Origin: Bacteroidales bacterium | GTDB lineage: Bacteria > Bacteroidota > Bacteroidia > Bacteroidales > UBA932 | Assembly (NCBI GenBank): GCA_017630215.1 | Contig: JAGBVR010000007.1 | Span: 124,001-188,000, forward strand | DNA: 64,000 bases | Direction: 5' to 3' | Part shown: positions 41,461 to 50,815 of the stretch, piece after piece | Position numbering within the stretch: position 1 is the stretch's first letter | Layout of the letters: each line of letters starts with the position of its first letter | Position numbers and translations under genes: made by a program | The notes under the pieces: generated by a model | The model's database searches: none | Told to the model about the DNA's origin: nothing | What the model saw: the letters and a program-made list of their open reading frames with translations, nothing else

Positions 41461-43179
41461 TTACTTTTTATTTGCCAACAAGTACATATCCGCCATTGGA
41501 ACGATTACCATAATATCAAAGAATGCCAGCATTGCCACAGCTCCGAACGCACCGATTGTAAGAGCCATTGCCAACGCATAAAGGAATGAAAGTGCGTGAA
41601 GAAGGATCAATGCGATCGCAGCAAGCAGCCATACCTTAAGCGAAGTGATACGATATAGGATCAATGCCGCAGTTCCGAATGCCAAAGGAATGAAGAACAT
41701 GAGGTTCTCCCCGAGAGTGAACAGAAGAACAGCGCTTAGAATAAACATGAGAGCCAATGTGCCGTAAAGCTTGCTGGCAGCATATTTTGCCACAGCATTG
41801 GAAGCAGCGTTTGCTCTCATTGACCCTGAGGTCTTGCGGACTGCCGCTCCCCTTCCGCGAAGATACACAAACACACAGGCCGCAGTCATCAATACAGTCG
41901 AGACAATCATCGCTATATTGTCAAATGTAACACCGTGCATTACTCCGAAAAGCTTGAACTTTGCTCCGCAGATAACCGCACTGAGATAAGCGACCAATTC
42001 ACCTAAAACGAGCATACCTACTCCTAAGCCGAGAACTGCAAGAGAAGACTTGAACACCTTAGAAGCACTCAGTCTTCCACGGACTCCATCAAAAGCTAAA
42101 GCAAGAAGGAAGAGAACGAAGACAATGACATTCACCACCTTGTACATTCCCTTGCTGAAATTGAACAATCCCAGTACAGGAATTGTGAAATTCACAGTAT
42201 CCTTCTCGGCCTTGAAATAATCCTTATCTGCATACATCTCGTTTGTAAGATACTCCTTGGTTATCGGAACTATCTGTGCACCATAATGCTGGATGGATTT
42301 CTCGCTGATGTTGCTAAAGTTATCGAGATCTGTATGATAATGGTTCACATCGACGATTGTCGAGAAATTCATTCCCGGAATCTCATCTTTCACGATAGTG
42401 AAATCTGTAAAGTTCGGCATAAAATTATACACCACTGTGGTAAGTGAATAAGTGAACGGATATCTTGCAGACTTCGCATAAAGATCCATAACCTTCTCAT
42501 TTCCAGGACATGTCTCGAAAAGAAGAGCCGGTCCCCAAGGACCACGGGCCTCTATATTGATCATAAAGCCGACATTGTCGAAGATCTGTCTGTCATGGGC
42601 CCACGCTGCCTTCATTCCCATCATTCCGACCTCTTCGGCATCAGTGAACAGCACCTTGATACCCTGCTTCCAGTCCTGACGGTACTTCAAAGCCTGAGCT
42701 ACTGTTTCAAGGATGGTACTGACACCATATCCGTCATCGGCGGCACCGTAAGACCATACAGTATCCTTTGGCATCGGCTGAGAATATCTGGAGTCATAAT
42801 GAGCAACAAAAAGAAGGTATGTCTGGTCCTGCGAAGGGGTCAGCGGTGAAAATTCCGCAAGTATATTGACCGCATCGAAAGTATATACTACGTGCTTGTT
42901 TTCAGGACCGACAAGAGAATCATATTTATAAAGGCTGATAGTATCAGCTCCGAGTCCTTCAAGTCTGCCGATCAGATATTCACGGACTTCCGCCCTTTCC
43001 TGAGGATGAGCTACCGAATGGTGCTCTCTGGACATCACTTCAATGTCCTTTACTGCTCTTGCGGCTGAAAATCCTTCTGCCTCAGCAGATTCTGCACTTG
43101 GACGAGTCCACAGGCCATAAGCAAGAAGACCTGCGATAACGACTGTGACCGCAAGGATCAATGGTCTGAATTTATTCAT
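41461..43179 (-). CDS. M28 family zinc peptidase with C-terminal membrane domain
   Basis: A 572-residue protein: N-terminal signal anchor (residues 5-25), M28 aminopeptidase domain (about 45-320) and then six to eight transmembrane helices (about 330-570). The zinc ligands are intact: His in LFVAHYDSRY, Asp in YGAADDGYG, the Glu pair in FTDAEEVGMMG, Glu in INIEARGP and His in NHYHTDLDN. The layout resembles Fxna/ERMP1-type membrane M28 peptidases, with the catalytic domain facing the periplasm. The substrate is unknown. The promoter box lies 30 bases upstream; DUF4886 follows at 5 bases. Confidence 0.92.
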   Translation of the reverse strand: MNKFRPLILAVTVVIAGLLAYGLWTRPSAESAEAEGFSAARAVKDIEVMSREHHSVAHPQERAEVREYLIGRLEGLGADTISLYKYDSLVGPENKHVVYTFDAVNILAEFSPLTPSQDQTYLLFVAHYDSRYSQPMPKDTVWSYGAADDGYGVSTILETVAQALKYRQDWKQGIKVLFTDAEEVGMMGMKAAWAHDRQIFDNVGFMINIEARGPWGPALLFETCPGNEKVMDLYAKSARYPFTYSLTTVVYNFMPNFTDFTIVKDEIPGMNFSTIVDVNHYHTDLDNFSNISEKSIQHYGAQIVPITKEYLTNEMYADKDYFKAEKDTVNFTIPVLGLFNFSKGMYKVVNVIVFVLFLLALAFDGVRGRLSASKVFKSSLAVLGLGVGMLVLGELVAYLSAVICGAKFKLFGVMHGVTFDNIAMIVSTVLMTAACVFVYLRGRGAAVRKTSGSMRANAASNAVAKYAASKLYGTLALMFILSAVLLFTLGENLMFFIPLAFGTAALILYRITSLKVWLLAAIALILLHALSFLYALAMALTIGAFGAVAMLAFFDIMVIVPMADMYLLANKK

Positions 43180-43208
43180 TTCTTTAGGTTTTAGTATTAT
43201 ACAATCTG

Positions 43209-43216
43209 CAAATATA
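43209..43216 (-). promoter_or_regulatory. -7 box of the M28-DUF4886 operon
   Basis: TATATTTG on the minus strand, 30 bases before the ATG at 43179. The rest of the gap to 43315 is the 3' flank of GH38; no terminator hairpin is evident there. Confidence 0.55.
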
Positions 43217-43315
43217 GAGAGTTTTCGCTGAAAATCCCTAATTTTACACTCATATAACCACCCTTCGCCATCTCAATCAAACAGAAAAGAAGGTTTCGGC
43301 AGAAAAGACAGACGA

Positions 43316-46300
43316 TCAATACACCACTAATTCATAAATCCTGGCCTTGATTCCGTCGTTCTGGTCAGCCTTGGTCACATTAAGTCTGACATAACGGGCC
43401 TGAACCGGCTCCTTGAGACGACGATCGGTCTGATATTCATCATTGTCACAAACAGTGTCCACTGTAATCCATGGATCGTCAAGAGAGTTCCTCACCTGAA
43501 GACTATATTCCTTAGTTATATAGCTCTGCGACTCTACTCCCGCATGCAGAACCGCCCACCCGTTGATAGTGGATTCCTTCTGCAGATCGACCTCGATGTA
43601 TTTAGGCATCGTCTCTGACACATCGCACCACTTCGTATCAATATCATCATCAATGGCATATTCTGCCACCTCACGACGGTTGACTTCACCAGAGCGCGCA
43701 ACAACCGGTTTGCCTATGCACAGATTCTCAAAAGCACCTTCCATTACCGGCTCCTGCGAAACTTCCATTCCGATTCTGAACAGATCCGTACATGGAACTG
43801 CAACATTATTGACATCCATAACGGCTGTGGCAGCAAATATCACGACCTGGCTATTATCTGGAAGGACGACAGAGTCGGCTCCTTCCGGAATATCAAGAGC
43901 TATGGAGAACATATATGAGTAATCGTACGGAAGATCTCTATCGCCGTTCATGCTATGCTTGTGAGTACCCACATAAGCGACATCTGCAGCCTTGAAGAAC
44001 TCTTCAGTATGTCCGGTGTGCCCCCATTGGCCGATAAATCCTCCATAGTATGGAACTGTAACCTCCTGGACATCCTCTCCAACCGTAAATACGCACCTGG
44101 TATCGTTACGGAGCGCTGCAGCAAGAATATACAGTTTGTTATAAGTACCTTCCGGTAGAGATATCTTATTTCCTTTGCACTTAAGGCCGTTTGCCACGGT
44201 CGGATCTCCCAGTTTGAAATCGAGTCCTTTGAATGACAGACTTTCAGGAAGTAGCTCAGCAGCATATGAATTTCCAACTCCGTCGAAATTGACTTCTACG
44301 CGGAACGGATTGTATGATGCTGTCTTTTTATCGAATGGAAGATCTACCTGCGCATAATCCCCTGGCACAGGCGGCTGCGGCTTCGCCAGACGCACAAGGA
44401 ATGTCTTCATTGCATATGGTCCGATTTCGAATTCCAGAGTGTTTTCTGATATTGAAGCCGGGCCTATCTCTTCTTCATTTCCATTGAGTTCCCTGGCTTC
44501 GAGAATGTCAGCAGCAAATCTGATTCCGGCCTTCTGAGCCTCGATACCGGCAGTTTCGTAGAAACGGACAACATATGCATCAGAGTCCTCTGCCTGCTTG
44601 ACTGCTCTGAGAGCTATGTTTTCATTAAGAGGCATCGCAAATGAGAAACTGCGTCCGTAGGTTCCTTTATGCTTAGGAACCACAAATGCCTTCAGAGGCT
44701 GGTTAAGCATCTCGGATTTTCTCACCACATCACCATAACGGTAGTCCCCTCGGTGAGCTGCAATAGAGTAAGTAAAGGTATGTCTTCCGAAATCCTGACT
44801 GCTCTGATATGCATAGTTTCCATTAGTAGAAGGTGTATGAAGGAGGGTCAGACGCATGGTGTTGTCAGATGGTTTGTCCCAACCGTATTTGCAGTCATCC
44901 ATCAAAGCCACACCGTAGCTTCCATCCTCCTCTGTAAGATCAGCCCATTGCTGAGCATATACTTCATATGCAGTAACCGTATTGTTTCCACGAGAGATAG
45001 TACCTATGCCAAGATCATAGATAGCCCGCTCATTATGAATCGTAAGTGGAAATTCTGCTTTGAGAAGTGCATCTGCTGACTGCCAGAACACATCATTCTC
45101 TATATCGATCCTGTCTTCATGAGCTCCTTCGGTAAGGCTTATATGCTGCACAAATACTGACTCCCCATGTCTTCTTTCCACCTTGACGGTAACACGAACC
45201 GGGCCTTTCTCCACAACACTGATTCTGACATCGCCATTTACCGGAACCGCCTCGGAATCAATGGTTTCCTTAAGGATTTCCCATGCTGGCCATTTATATG
45301 ATTTATTCTCAGTAAACAGAGCAAGACGTATAGCTTTTCCTTCTTCGACAAGTTCTCTTCCTACTCTTTTGTCAAAGATAGAGCAGATGTCACCATTATT
45401 ATCGAATGCAAGCTTGTACACAGAGTTTTCCATTCCCTTTTCAGAAACAGATAATGTAGAAGGCAACGTCCCCGTACTACCTTTACGAACCTCGTATACT
45501 GCATAGCCCACCGGGCCTGCGACAGCTCTGAAAAGAAGCTTCCTTTTTCCATCTTTGACGATGGTCTGACTTGACACTCTCTTACCATCAGGTCCATATA
45601 CTAAGGCATTTTCCGGCAAGCCTTCATAGGAAATCTCCACAAAACCGGCATGTTCAAATCCGGATGGATTATATACAAGCACCGGAACCCCCTTGACCCG
45701 AGTGTCAAGCAAACGTGAAAATGCTCCCACAGATGTCGTAAGGACATCGGCAAAGTGCTTCATTGAGATCAGTTCATCATTCCATGAGAATTCATATGCT
45801 CTTGGAATGCTTGTTCCCGTCAGATCGTCATGGAACTGATGCCAGATGAAACGTTTCCAGGCATCAGTAAGGAACTCTTTAGGATAAGATACCGCCCCGG
45901 CCCAATCCGCGATAACTGCACTTCTTTCCGCAGCATCCGCCAACAATTCGTTGCGTCTGTTAAACAGTTTCATTGCAGCCTGGGATGTATAACATCCGGT
46001 AGCATGGACATCCATAAGGAGTTCTCCCTTCCAAACCGGAAGATCCGGATGGGCCTCATAAGGAAGATAATCCTTGAACATTCTGTCCGTCTCTGCACTT
46101 ATGATTCTTACCGGGCCATCAGAGGCAATGCTCCTTTGCACGGTTCTGACAGACTGAACAGTAGGTGATCCACCAGTATCTCCCACGCCATAATAATGAT
46201 ATACGACACGATCCGGATTCCTTTCACCAAGTTCCTGCAGATAAGTGCTTCTGCTCAGATCCTCTTCTTTCCATTTTGTAGAATATTTATGGGCATCTGC

Positions 46301-46903
46301 AGCTATCATGATCCGCGAACCGTCTACTCCTTCCCATAATCCGATATCGAACGGAACTTTACTGTCACCATAGAAAGGATTGTAACGCCATGACAATTTC
46401 TGCGTAGAGAATCCTATCAGTCCCGAATGAGCAGCAACCGTCGGAAGGGTCCATCCGAAGCCAAAGCAGTCAGGAAGGAATATATCCGTACCCTGAACGC
46501 CGAATTCGTCGCGATAGAAATGCTGCCCGTAAAGAATATTACGGGTAAATGACTCTATTGAAGGGATATTGGGATCGTTGGCATCCCAGGTACTTCCTGA
46601 AATATGCCAACGACCCTGATCCACATATTTTCTTATCTGCTCCCAATACTCTGGATAATATTCTTTCATCCAGGCATATTTGACACCTCCTTCGAAGTTG
46701 AATATATATTCCGGATACCTCTCAAGCAGAAACAGATTCCTTTCGATGGTTTTTGGAATATATTCACTGATCGAGCGCTGCACATCCCAGTTCCATTGAG
46801 AGTCTAAGTGCGCATTCGACACCATATAAACCTTCGTATGCTCTTGAGCATAGGCTGTCAGCGACATCATTGACATCGCAATCAGGAACAGAATTTTTTT
46901 CAT
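43316..46903 (-). CDS. GH38 alpha-mannosidase with C-terminal F5/8C-like domain
   Basis: This 1195-residue exported enzyme (signal peptide MKKILFLIAMSMMSLTAYAQ) cleaves alpha-mannosides, for example from N-glycans. Zinc-binding His32 and Asp34 are in SNAHLDSQWNWD, and nucleophile Asp145 in IFLPDCFGFGW; the third ligand region is near 370 (WHQFHDDLTG). The family beta-sandwich domains follow. The last 140 residues (from about 1050, NLCIGKPVVARSGEVNRREV to YVRLNVTKA) look like a discoidin/CBM32-type binding domain. It starts 5 bases after the ettA stop and has no promoter of its own that I can see. Confidence 0.94.
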   Translation of the reverse strand: MKKILFLIAMSMMSLTAYAQEHTKVYMVSNAHLDSQWNWDVQRSISEYIPKTIERNLFLLERYPEYIFNFEGGVKYAWMKEYYPEYWEQIRKYVDQGRWHISGSTWDANDPNIPSIESFTRNILYGQHFYRDEFGVQGTDIFLPDCFGFGWTLPTVAAHSGLIGFSTQKLSWRYNPFYGDSKVPFDIGLWEGVDGSRIMIAADAHKYSTKWKEEDLSRSTYLQELGERNPDRVVYHYYGVGDTGGSPTVQSVRTVQRSIASDGPVRIISAETDRMFKDYLPYEAHPDLPVWKGELLMDVHATGCYTSQAAMKLFNRRNELLADAAERSAVIADWAGAVSYPKEFLTDAWKRFIWHQFHDDLTGTSIPRAYEFSWNDELISMKHFADVLTTSVGAFSRLLDTRVKGVPVLVYNPSGFEHAGFVEISYEGLPENALVYGPDGKRVSSQTIVKDGKRKLLFRAVAGPVGYAVYEVRKGSTGTLPSTLSVSEKGMENSVYKLAFDNNGDICSIFDKRVGRELVEEGKAIRLALFTENKSYKWPAWEILKETIDSEAVPVNGDVRISVVEKGPVRVTVKVERRHGESVFVQHISLTEGAHEDRIDIENDVFWQSADALLKAEFPLTIHNERAIYDLGIGTISRGNNTVTAYEVYAQQWADLTEEDGSYGVALMDDCKYGWDKPSDNTMRLTLLHTPSTNGNYAYQSSQDFGRHTFTYSIAAHRGDYRYGDVVRKSEMLNQPLKAFVVPKHKGTYGRSFSFAMPLNENIALRAVKQAEDSDAYVVRFYETAGIEAQKAGIRFAADILEARELNGNEEEIGPASISENTLEFEIGPYAMKTFLVRLAKPQPPVPGDYAQVDLPFDKKTASYNPFRVEVNFDGVGNSYAAELLPESLSFKGLDFKLGDPTVANGLKCKGNKISLPEGTYNKLYILAAALRNDTRCVFTVGEDVQEVTVPYYGGFIGQWGHTGHTEEFFKAADVAYVGTHKHSMNGDRDLPYDYSYMFSIALDIPEGADSVVLPDNSQVVIFAATAVMDVNNVAVPCTDLFRIGMEVSQEPVMEGAFENLCIGKPVVARSGEVNRREVAEYAIDDDIDTKWCDVSETMPKYIEVDLQKESTINGWAVLHAGVESQSYITKEYSLQVRNSLDDPWITVDTVCDNDEYQTDRRLKEPVQARYVRLNVTKADQNDGIKARIYELVVY

Positions 46904-46908
46904 AATTC

Positions 46909-48588
46909 TTACTCAGCCATCAACTTTTTGTATTTAAAACGCTTAGGCTCTTCATTTCCAAGTCGACGTTTCTTGTTTTCCTCATATTCCGAGTAAGTTC
47001 CCTCGAAGAAATAAACCTGAGAGTCTCCCTCAAACGCAAGAATATGGGTCGCGATTCGGTCGAGGAACCAACGGTCGTGCGAGATAACAACTGCACATCC
47101 GGCAAAATTCTCGAGACCTTCTTCAAGAGCACGGATTGTATTTACATCCACGTCATTGGTAGGCTCGTCCAGAAGAAGTACGTTACCTTCATCCTTAAGG
47201 GTCAGGGCCAGATGGAGACGGTTTCTCTCACCTCCGGAGAGTATGCCGCAAAGTTTTTCCTGATCCGCACCAGAGAAATTGAAGCGCGACACATACGCTC
47301 TGGCGTTCACCTCCCTCTTTCCAAGTCTCACAAACTCAGAATTCTCCGCAATCGTTTCATACACAGTCTTTTCCGGATCTATACTCTTATGCTGCTGATC
47401 CACATAAGCAATCTTCACTGTTTCACCCAATGTAATCTCGCCTGAGTCTGGAGCATCAAGTCCCATAATGAGGCGGAAGAGTGTCGTCTTACCTGCACCG
47501 TTCGGACCGATCACACCCACGATACCAGCTGGAGGAAGAACGAAATTCAGATTCTCATAAAGAAGCTTGTCGCCATATCCTTTCGAAACATTCTTGAACT
47601 CAATCACCTTGTTTCCAAGCCTTGGTCCATTAGGAATAAAGATTTCGAGGTTAGCCTCTTTCTCACGTCCGTCATCAGCGGCAAGTTTCTCATATGCACC
47701 AAGACGGGCCTTAGACTTGGCATGACGAGCCTTAGGAGCCATTCTCACCCATTCAAGCTCACGCTCCAAAGCCTTACGGCGCTTACTCTCCTGCTTTTCC
47801 TCCTGAGCCAGACGCGTGCTCTTCTGATCAAGCCATGAAGAATAGTTACCCTTCCAAGGAATACCCTCACCTCGGTCAAGTTCGAGGATCCATCCAGCCA
47901 CATTATCGAGGAAGTAACGGTCGTGGGTAACGGCGATGACAGTACCTTTGTACTGCTGAAGATGAGCCTCAAGCCACTGGATACTCTCTGTATCAAGGTG
48001 GTTGGTAGGCTCGTCAAGAAGAAGCACATCGGGCTGCCTCAGAAGAAGGCGGCAAAGGGCCACACGACGACGCTCTCCACCACTAAGGTTAGCGACCAAT
48101 GCATCAGAAGGCGGACACTGAAGTGCATCCATCGCTCTTTCGAGTTTTGAATCGATCTCCCAGCCTCCACAATGCTCAATCTTCTCAGTAAGTTCGCCCT
48201 GGCGTTCGATAAGCGCAGTCATCTCATCGTCTGACATAGGCTCACAGAACTTAAGGTTAACCTCTTCATATTCCTTCAGGATATCCATGACCTCCTGGAC
48301 TCCTTCCTGAACAACTTCGATAACTGTTTTGTTCGGGTCCATCTGAGGTTCCTGTTCCAGATACCCCACCGAATAGCCTGGTGCCCATACTACCTCTCCT
48401 TGATATCCCTTCTCTATACCGGCGATAATCTTCATCAAGGTAGATTTTCCGGATCCATTCAGACCGACAATACCGATCTTGGCTCCATAAAAGAATGAAA
48501 GATAGATGTCCTTGAGGATCACCCTATTGTTATGAGGCAGGATCTTACCCACCCCGTTCATTGAAAAAATAATCTTCTCGTCTGCCAT
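46909..48588 (-). CDS. ettA: ABC-F translation factor EttA
   Basis: This 559-residue cytosolic protein has two ABC ATPase domains and no membrane part. It gates the ribosome's E site according to energy state. Walker A motifs are GLNGSGKST (about 42-50) and GPNGAGKTT (about 353-361); the signatures LSGGERRRVALC and LSGGERNRLHLA, and Walker B LLLDEPTNHLDT and LLLDEPTNDVDV, are complete. The inter-domain linker with the arm (MAPKARHAKSKARLGAYEKL) is typical of EttA. It has a clear promoter box and is followed closely by GH38. Confidence 0.96.
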   Translation of the reverse strand: MADEKIIFSMNGVGKILPHNNRVILKDIYLSFFYGAKIGIVGLNGSGKSTLMKIIAGIEKGYQGEVVWAPGYSVGYLEQEPQMDPNKTVIEVVQEGVQEVMDILKEYEEVNLKFCEPMSDDEMTALIERQGELTEKIEHCGGWEIDSKLERAMDALQCPPSDALVANLSGGERRRVALCRLLLRQPDVLLLDEPTNHLDTESIQWLEAHLQQYKGTVIAVTHDRYFLDNVAGWILELDRGEGIPWKGNYSSWLDQKSTRLAQEEKQESKRRKALERELEWVRMAPKARHAKSKARLGAYEKLAADDGREKEANLEIFIPNGPRLGNKVIEFKNVSKGYGDKLLYENLNFVLPPAGIVGVIGPNGAGKTTLFRLIMGLDAPDSGEITLGETVKIAYVDQQHKSIDPEKTVYETIAENSEFVRLGKREVNARAYVSRFNFSGADQEKLCGILSGGERNRLHLALTLKDEGNVLLLDEPTNDVDVNTIRALEEGLENFAGCAVVISHDRWFLDRIATHILAFEGDSQVYFFEGTYSEYEENKKRRLGNEEPKRFKYKKLMAE

Positions 48589-48612
48589 AACTGACTATAA
48601 TTTAATTTTTTG

Positions 48613-48620
48613 CAAAGATA
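48613..48620 (-). promoter_or_regulatory. -7 box of ettA
   Basis: TATCTTTG on the minus strand, 24 bases before the ATG at 48588; matches TAnnTTTG. The transcript probably continues into GH38. Confidence 0.65.
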
Positions 48621-48644
48621 ACTCTCCGATGCTTAATCCACAAC

Positions 48645-49733
48645 TTATTTTTTAGTCCTGAGTTTCCTGGTTCTTTCCTTCCTGCACCATTCCCCTGGAG
48701 TTTCTCCCATGAAAAGTCTGAACGCCATATTGTAAGACACATCTGAATTAAAGCCACTGCCGCTCGCCAGATCATGTATCTTAAGATCATTATTATTCCT
48801 GAAAAGATCTATGGAATATGTTATGCGGTAGTAATTTACAAACTGACAGAAGTTACGCCCAGTGAACTGACTTATTGCGCGGGAAATATACAGTTTATTC
48901 GAATACAGGACCTTAGCCAGATCGTTTATGGTAAGTTCATTGTCCAGAAAAGGCTTTTCTTCCTCGAAATAGATTACGACACGTTCGTAGATATCCTGAT
49001 AAATGTCCTCTATACTCATCGGATCCACAGCTGTCTCCACCTTGGTAATCTTCATAGACTCAAGGATCCTCCGCTCCTGTCCTCTCCAGAATATGAACAA
49101 TACATCATCTGCATCTCTAAGTCCTAAAGTGGCAAGCATCAGACCGGTCAAAAACGTAAATATAAGAAGGAATCCATCCGGACATATCACAGAGACTGAT
49201 ATATAAAACAGAGCAAGCAGCACATAAAGCAAAAGATATGTCACCTCTACCACAAGACATACATTTGTCCATATGGTTCCCGTTTTAAGAATCATCTTGA
49301 CATCTCTTAAACGAAGGCACATTCCGGTAACGAAAAGTCCCGGGGGAAAGAGAACGAAAGGCAGACAGATCAAAATGGTCAGTGAGATGGAGGGCATCCC
49401 TACCCATCCCGCAGCTACTGCAACATGCAGAGTCACAGGGACTGCATATGCTCCAGCTAACACCCATAGCGCCCTGCATACCTTCCTGCGCTCCCAGAAT
49501 GAGGATTCCAGAACAAGCATGCCAGCCAAAGCAGGAAGTATTTCCAGCATCAGCATCTGGACAGAAAGACTGCCGGCAATGCATCCCACGCATATAGTTG
49601 CCGCCACCATCCCCAAGAGCAAGGCAGGAGCACTCCCCCTACGTTCTTCAGGTGCAGAAACACCCTTGAAGATCAAGTAGCATGATACCGCAAACAGAAG
49701 CAAAGATATCGCTGAAGCAATGAAAATTATCAT
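48645..49733 (-). CDS. Membrane-anchored AraC-family regulator
   Basis: A 362-residue protein with about seven transmembrane helices in residues 1-215, a short linker, and a C-terminal AraC-type double helix-turn-helix domain (about 255-362). The latter has LTINDLAKVLYSNKLYISRAI near 262-282, GRNFCQFVNYYRI, and the second HTH in IHDLASGSGFNSDVSYNMAF, followed by the family ending FRLFMGETPGEWCRK. Membrane AraC proteins of this layout occur in Bacteroidota but their signals are mostly unknown. The last Pro of the usual TP..YR ending is kept (ETPGEW). Its target is not evident; the neighbouring ettA has its own promoter and transcription continues in the same direction. Confidence 0.9.
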   Translation of the reverse strand: MIIFIASAISLLLFAVSCYLIFKGVSAPEERRGSAPALLLGMVAATICVGCIAGSLSVQMLMLEILPALAGMLVLESSFWERRKVCRALWVLAGAYAVPVTLHVAVAAGWVGMPSISLTILICLPFVLFPPGLFVTGMCLRLRDVKMILKTGTIWTNVCLVVEVTYLLLYVLLALFYISVSVICPDGFLLIFTFLTGLMLATLGLRDADDVLFIFWRGQERRILESMKITKVETAVDPMSIEDIYQDIYERVVIYFEEEKPFLDNELTINDLAKVLYSNKLYISRAISQFTGRNFCQFVNYYRITYSIDLFRNNNDLKIHDLASGSGFNSDVSYNMAFRLFMGETPGEWCRKERTRKLRTKK

Positions 49734-49764
49734 AAATGCGTCATTTTAACAATCCATTTCCAAA

Positions 49765-49813
49765 AGCAAAAATAAACAATGTCGCCATTCCGGAACACTC
49801 CAGAGTGGCGACA
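49765..49813 (-). terminator. Terminator of the leuS-yitT transcript, overlapping AraC-gene promoter
   Basis: GAGTGGCGACA (49803-49813) pairs with TGTCGCCATTC (49780-49790), an 11-bp stem with one G-U pair on the minus strand. A T-rich tract follows that contains TATTTTTG (49767-49774), a TAnnTTTG match 34 bases before the AraC-type gene start. Terminator and promoter thus share sequence. Confidence 0.6.
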
Positions 49814-49873
49814 CACGTCAGATTTTTCTTTTTTTTATGTGTTTTTAACTTTTTTTATGTCAATTTTGGACCA

Positions 49874-50815
49874 TTACTTCTTTGTCTTTACTTTAATCGC
49901 ATCAAAGCCCTGTCCATATACTCCCATCACTGAAGAAACAGAGAGGAAAGCATCCGGATCAATTGACTTGACATATCTCAAAAGCAGATTGAGGTCAACC
50001 TTTCTGGTCACCACCATGATCACCTGTTTATCCTCCTTCGAATACCATCCCTTAGCCGGAAGTACTGTCACACCCCTCTTCATATCAAACGCAATAGCAT
50101 CGGCCATTTCATTTACCTTCTTGGTAAAAATGAACGCCTGCACTGACTGCTTGGAACCGGAGATGTAGAGATCGATGGCATATCCGCAGACTGTTACCTG
50201 CATAAGACCATATACAACAATCGCCACTTTCTCAGGATAAGGAAGCAAAACTCCATTCCTGTCGTATGATGGCAGAAGAAGTGATGAAAGAATGATCATG
50301 ATATCAATGATGAGAATCACTCTTCCCGGCGATGCCGGTTTGAACTTGCACCACACGAGAGCAATAATATCGGTTCCACCTGTACTTCCTCCCTGTGACA
50401 TAGAAAGTCCGATACCAACACCGGCCATGATACCTCCGAGAACAGTACATACGATCTTGCTGTCTTGAGAGAATTCATCCACAAAATCCACTGGTATGAA
50501 TTCCTGGGTGACACCCAGCATTATGGATGTCATGAAGATGGCATATATGGTCTTGGCACCGAAGCCTGTACCCAGAATCTTTGTTCCTACAATCAGAAGG
50601 ATAATGTTCAGCACAAAATAAGTAATGGAAATCGGAATCAATCCATTGGTCGCATACTGCAAGATAGCAGCAAAACCAGTAACACCACCACCAATCATTC
50701 CATTAGGCGTCAAGAACATAGCCCAGCCTAACGCATATAGTGTCAATCCGACTGTTATTAAAAAATATTCCTTGACAAGTACAGCAAGTGATGGTTTATC
50801 ATTTAATCTGCCCAT
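49874..50815 (-). CDS. YitT family membrane protein (second copy)
   Basis: A 313-residue protein with five to six transmembrane helices (about 10-190) and a C-terminal cytoplasmic DUF2179-type domain (about 225-305; RGVTVLPAKGWYSKEDKQVIM). YitT motifs GGVTGFAAIL near 37 and MSQGGSTGGTDIIAL near 138 are present. The function of this family is not established. The start overlaps the stop of the preceding paralogue by one base (TAATG), so the two are translationally coupled. The downstream terminator lies at 49765-49813. Confidence 0.93.
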   Translation of the reverse strand: MGRLNDKPSLAVLVKEYFLITVGLTLYALGWAMFLTPNGMIGGGVTGFAAILQYATNGLIPISITYFVLNIILLIVGTKILGTGFGAKTIYAIFMTSIMLGVTQEFIPVDFVDEFSQDSKIVCTVLGGIMAGVGIGLSMSQGGSTGGTDIIALVWCKFKPASPGRVILIIDIMIILSSLLLPSYDRNGVLLPYPEKVAIVVYGLMQVTVCGYAIDLYISGSKQSVQAFIFTKKVNEMADAIAFDMKRGVTVLPAKGWYSKEDKQVIMVVTRKVDLNLLLRYVKSIDPDAFLSVSSVMGVYGQGFDAIKVKTKK

